Shown in pieces: positions 61,635 to 64,000 of a stretch of DNA of 64,000 nucleotides (its first letter is position 1; each line of letters begins with the position of its first letter). The stretch spans positions 2,294,001 through 2,358,000 of the forward strand of contig AP025179.1 of the NCBI GenBank assembly GCA_021654635.1, given 5' to 3'. The notes under the pieces were generated by a model. The model saw only the letters and a list, made by a program, of their open reading frames with translations. It made no database searches and was not told the DNA's origin. This DNA is from Mycobacterium kiyosense. Lineage in GTDB: Bacteria > Actinomycetota > Actinomycetes > Mycobacteriales > Mycobacteriaceae. The position numbers and the translations under genes are program-made.

Positions 61635-62862
61635 CGAACCGTTCGACGTAGGGCGCGAAGCGCTTTCGCAGCTGCTCCTTGTCGAGCCCGAGATCTTCGG
61701 GGTGGTACTCGACGCGTCCGAGCCGTCCGCGCCGGTGACCGGCCAGATACGCCGCCACCGCCTGTCGCGATTCGGCCGACGGCGCGTAGCCGGCGACGTC
61801 CCAAACCCGTTGCACCATCGCCAGATCGTCGGCCATGAACTCGTCGAACCGGACGTCGATGGTGCGTTCGGGCGGCAACCGGTCGTGGTCGCGCAGACAC
61901 GCGCTGAGCAACTCGTCGATGCGGGTGATCCAATACTCGGCGACGGTGGGCACGTCGACCCGATCGACCGACATCCGCATGGTGTAGGTCATCATGGTGG
62001 CCATCGACACCGACACGTCGACCGGGTCGCGGTGGGTGATGATGAACGTCGCATCGGGAAAGACGTTGAGAATAGGGATGAATTGTTCGAGATGCTGCGG
62101 CGACTTGAGCACCCAGCGCCGGTCGTACCCATCCTGATGTTGCAGCACCTGCAGCATCATCCGCAGGAACTGGTAGCCGGGCGTCTGGTCGTGATCGCGC
62201 AGGTAGTCCGACCACCGCGGCAGGTGCGTCAGTGTGGTGAAGAACCCGCTGGAGAAGTCCTGGACCATCAGCCCGATGTCTTCGTGGATGTGGTCGATCG
62301 TCATCTCGTGCATCAGCTGGAAGTGCGGCATCAAGGTGTTGGAGATGTTCAGCGCATCGCCGGTGCGCTGGCGGCGCGGCTCGATGCTGCCGTCCTCGCC
62401 GGGCGCCGGCAGCGGCTCCTGGGCTTCCCAGTACGGCAGCGACCGCAGCGCCGGGTCGGCGGCGAGCAGGCTGTGCAGGTGCGTGGTGCCGGTGCGCGGC
62501 AGGCCGGCGATGACCAGCGGCGCCGCGATGTCGACGTCGAAGACCTCCGGATGCTTCTTGAGGTGGTCGATCACCCGCAACCGGCCCTTGAGGAAGGTCA
62601 GCATCAGCGAGAACGCGTAGGTACGGCCGAATGCGGTGAAATGCGGTAGCTCTTCGAAAGCTTCCAGCAGCACCGCCATTCGCTCGCGGTAGCCCTGGTC
62701 GCCGAAGTCGGTCAGGCCGGTCTGCGCGGACGCCTGCTCGTGCAGAGCATCCGGGGTCAGCGGGCAGTACTCGGCCATGGCTGCCATGCCGTCGATGATC
62801 GCCTGGGCTTCGGGGGTGAAGGTCGGCCGGGCCAGGTCGGTGATGTGCACGGCGTCGGTCAC
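61618..62862 (-). CDS. Sulfotransferase-family protein
   Basis: A 414-residue mycobacterial sulfotransferase-3-type protein. The 5'-phosphosulfate loop is IAGLPRTGTTHLHSLLA, and the 3'-phosphate site includes VFPDATFIITHRDP. Such proteins use PAPS, but many mycobacterial members have unknown acceptors. Start at GTG 62862; an ATG at 62892 would add ten residues. Divergent from the DUF1214-type gene, whose start is about 60 bases away. CysQ on the other side would remove its by-product PAP. Confidence 0.88.
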   Translation of the reverse strand: MTDAVHITDLARPTFTPEAQAIIDGMAAMAEYCPLTPDALHEQASAQTGLTDFGDQGYRERMAVLLEAFEELPHFTAFGRTYAFSLMLTFLKGRLRVIDHLKKHPEVFDVDIAAPLVIAGLPRTGTTHLHSLLAADPALRSLPYWEAQEPLPAPGEDGSIEPRRQRTGDALNISNTLMPHFQLMHEMTIDHIHEDIGLMVQDFSSGFFTTLTHLPRWSDYLRDHDQTPGYQFLRMMLQVLQHQDGYDRRWVLKSPQHLEQFIPILNVFPDATFIITHRDPVDVSVSMATMMTYTMRMSVDRVDVPTVAEYWITRIDELLSACLRDHDRLPPERTIDVRFDEFMADDLAMVQRVWDVAGYAPSAESRQAVAAYLAGHRRGRLGRVEYHPEDLGLDKEQLRKRFAPYVERFVTTGG

Positions 62863-62925
62863 CCGACGGACCCTACCCGGTGGATTACACATTTTACAAT
62901 AGATGTATTGATGTATGGTATCCGG

Positions 62926-64000
62926 ATGGGTGCACCCGAAAGCTCGGCGGCGTGGCGTGAACTCCTCAGTGCCTTCGCCGATTTCGACGCACTGTTCCTG
63001 GAGGGTGCCAAGGCGGTGCGCGGTGAACCGGCCGTCGCCGAGGGCTACCAATTCCTGGCCACCATGCTCGGGATGGCGTTCGACGTGAACTTCTTCGCAG
63101 ACCCGGTGGCGCCCCGGTTCGCCGATCTGCTGACCCCGTTTCGGCACGACCGCCGCTGGGGCGGCGACAACACCGACGCCTACTACAGCTACGCCGTCGT
63201 CGACCCGCGCCGCACCTACCGGGTCAGCGGCGCACCCAACGGCAGCGCCATGTACTCGGTCGCCGTCTACAACGAACCCGAACCCGGTGCCTGGCCCAAC
63301 CGCACCATCGGCGTGCTCTACGACGAGCAGATGCCGTTGGACGCCGACGGACGGTTCAGCTGCGTGCTGGGTCCGGTGCGACCGGCCGGGTACGACGGCC
63401 CGTTCATCGCGCTGGACGGCGACGCACGCGGGGTGCTGACCCGCGACTATCACGTCGATCCCCGGCTGACGCGCCGCGTCGACTGGGCGATCGAGGTGAT
63501 CGAGCACGGCGGCTTAGACGTGCAGCCGCTGAAAAGTGATGCGGCAGTTGCTCAGTCGCTACGAGCGGTGTTGCGCTGTGCCCAGGACATGTTCGCGATC
63601 GTGCCGCTGGTACTGCAGGAACGCAAGCCCGCCGAACTGGCCGACGGGCAGAATCTGTTCCAGAACACCTTCGCCCCGCCGTACCGCGCCGGTGCGGCCA
63701 CGCATGGCTACTCGATGCAGAACGCGTGCTACGCGTTGGGTGCCTATGCGCTGGAACCCGACGAGGCGCTGGTGATCACCTCGACGCATCCGGCGTGCCG
63801 GTTCTGGAATCTGACGCTGTGGAATCAGTACATGGCCGCTCCGGATCTCGAATACGGCCGCGGTGGAATCAATTCCGGAACCGCGGTGCCCAACAGCGAC
63901 GGCACCGTCACGATCGTGGTCAGCCGTTCGCTCCTCGAGCACCCCAACGCTCTGTCGACCAAGGACCACCCCGAGGGACTGCTGTCGTTTCGCTGGTTCC
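62926..64000 (+). CDS. DUF1214-type protein (3' end outside window)
   Basis: Open to the last base of the window, at least 358 residues. The C-terminal part seen here (GYSMQNACYALGAYAL, HPACRFWNLTLWNQYM, NSDGTVTIVVSR) is typical of DUF1214/DUF1254 proteins, a group often found beside sulfotransferases and hydrolases in mycobacteria. No signal peptide. Start ATG 62926 is chosen over ATG 62911. Function unknown. The gap to the sulfotransferase has only a poor dyad (CAATA-GATG-TATTG, 62897-62910). Confidence 0.82.
   Translation, partial: MGAPESSAAWRELLSAFADFDALFLEGAKAVRGEPAVAEGYQFLATMLGMAFDVNFFADPVAPRFADLLTPFRHDRRWGGDNTDAYYSYAVVDPRRTYRVSGAPNGSAMYSVAVYNEPEPGAWPNRTIGVLYDEQMPLDADGRFSCVLGPVRPAGYDGPFIALDGDARGVLTRDYHVDPRLTRRVDWAIEVIEHGGLDVQPLKSDAAVAQSLRAVLRCAQDMFAIVPLVLQERKPAELADGQNLFQNTFAPPYRAGAATHGYSMQNACYALGAYALEPDEALVITSTHPACRFWNLTLWNQYMAAPDLEYGRGGINSGTAVPNSDGTVTIVVSRSLLEHPNALSTKDHPEGLLSFRWF

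Noticed and set aside
62897..62910. CAATA-GATG-TATTG as an operator between sulfotransferase and DUF1214-type genes.
   Set aside because: Arms are only five bases and AT-rich; expected by chance in an AT-rich promoter gap.

Overview
The window is GC-rich actinobacterial DNA that reads as a mycobacterium. Evidence: close matches to Mycobacterium tuberculosis HtpG, the Rv2298-type aldo/keto reductase, an Rv2030c-type phosphoribosyltransferase/erythromycin-esterase fusion, PfkB, paired universal stress proteins, Acg-type nitroreductases and DosR-type operators. The hydrogenase and the large catabolic clusters suggest a non-tuberculous species. Comparisons with named M. tuberculosis genes are from memory; no database search was possible.

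Layout. 1-9.2 kb: the 3' end of hypE, htpG, an aldo/keto reductase, a UsfY-type membrane protein behind a SigF-like promoter, an SDR, a thioesterase, a PadR regulator, a decayed alpha/beta hydrolase, and a KshA-type Rieske oxygenase followed by a small Cys protein. 9.3-13.7 kb: five tightly packed genes of type VII secretion character (small helical protein, 818-residue protein with an N-terminal WxG, lipoprotein, acidic protein, four-helix membrane protein).

13.7-32.5 kb: a catabolic island. A seven-gene minus-strand operon (crotonase, two acyl-CoA dehydrogenases, SnoaL-like, frameshifted SDR, esterase, and a protein with an HxD...H signature) diverges from a HAPMO-like Baeyer-Villiger monooxygenase plus SDR. 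An IclR regulator with a 17-bp palindrome heads an esterase/small-barrel operon. Paralogues of the steroid enzymes HsaA, HsaC and HsaD flank a second Baeyer-Villiger monooxygenase. Together they could oxidise a cyclic ketone, hydroxylate a phenol, open the catechol by meta cleavage and hydrolyse the product. A 93/94-bp tandem repeat lies between two convergent genes.

32.6-55 kb: a dormancy (DosR-type) island. It carries an antiporter, an Acg nitroreductase followed by a group 3b NAD(P)-linked [NiFe] hydrogenase operon (hyhB-G-S-L plus protease), small stress genes, the Rv2030c-PfkB-Rv2028c block without hspX, two universal stress proteins, an Rv2004c-type kinase, a second Acg protein, two adjacent KAS III-like proteins (the second with an incomplete triad), and a three-domain fusion (cysteine-dioxygenase cupin, caspase-like His/Cys domain, methyltransferase) coupled to a divergent glutamate racemase. 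Four good DosR boxes are visible; two pairs share identical cores.

55-64 kb: an IpdC-like flavoprotein, a DoxX-like protein, SDRs, an SRPBCC protein, an HsaA-like flavoprotein, CysQ, a sulfotransferase-family protein and a DUF1214-type gene cut by the window end. I saw no rRNA, tRNA, CRISPR array, transposase or phage gene.
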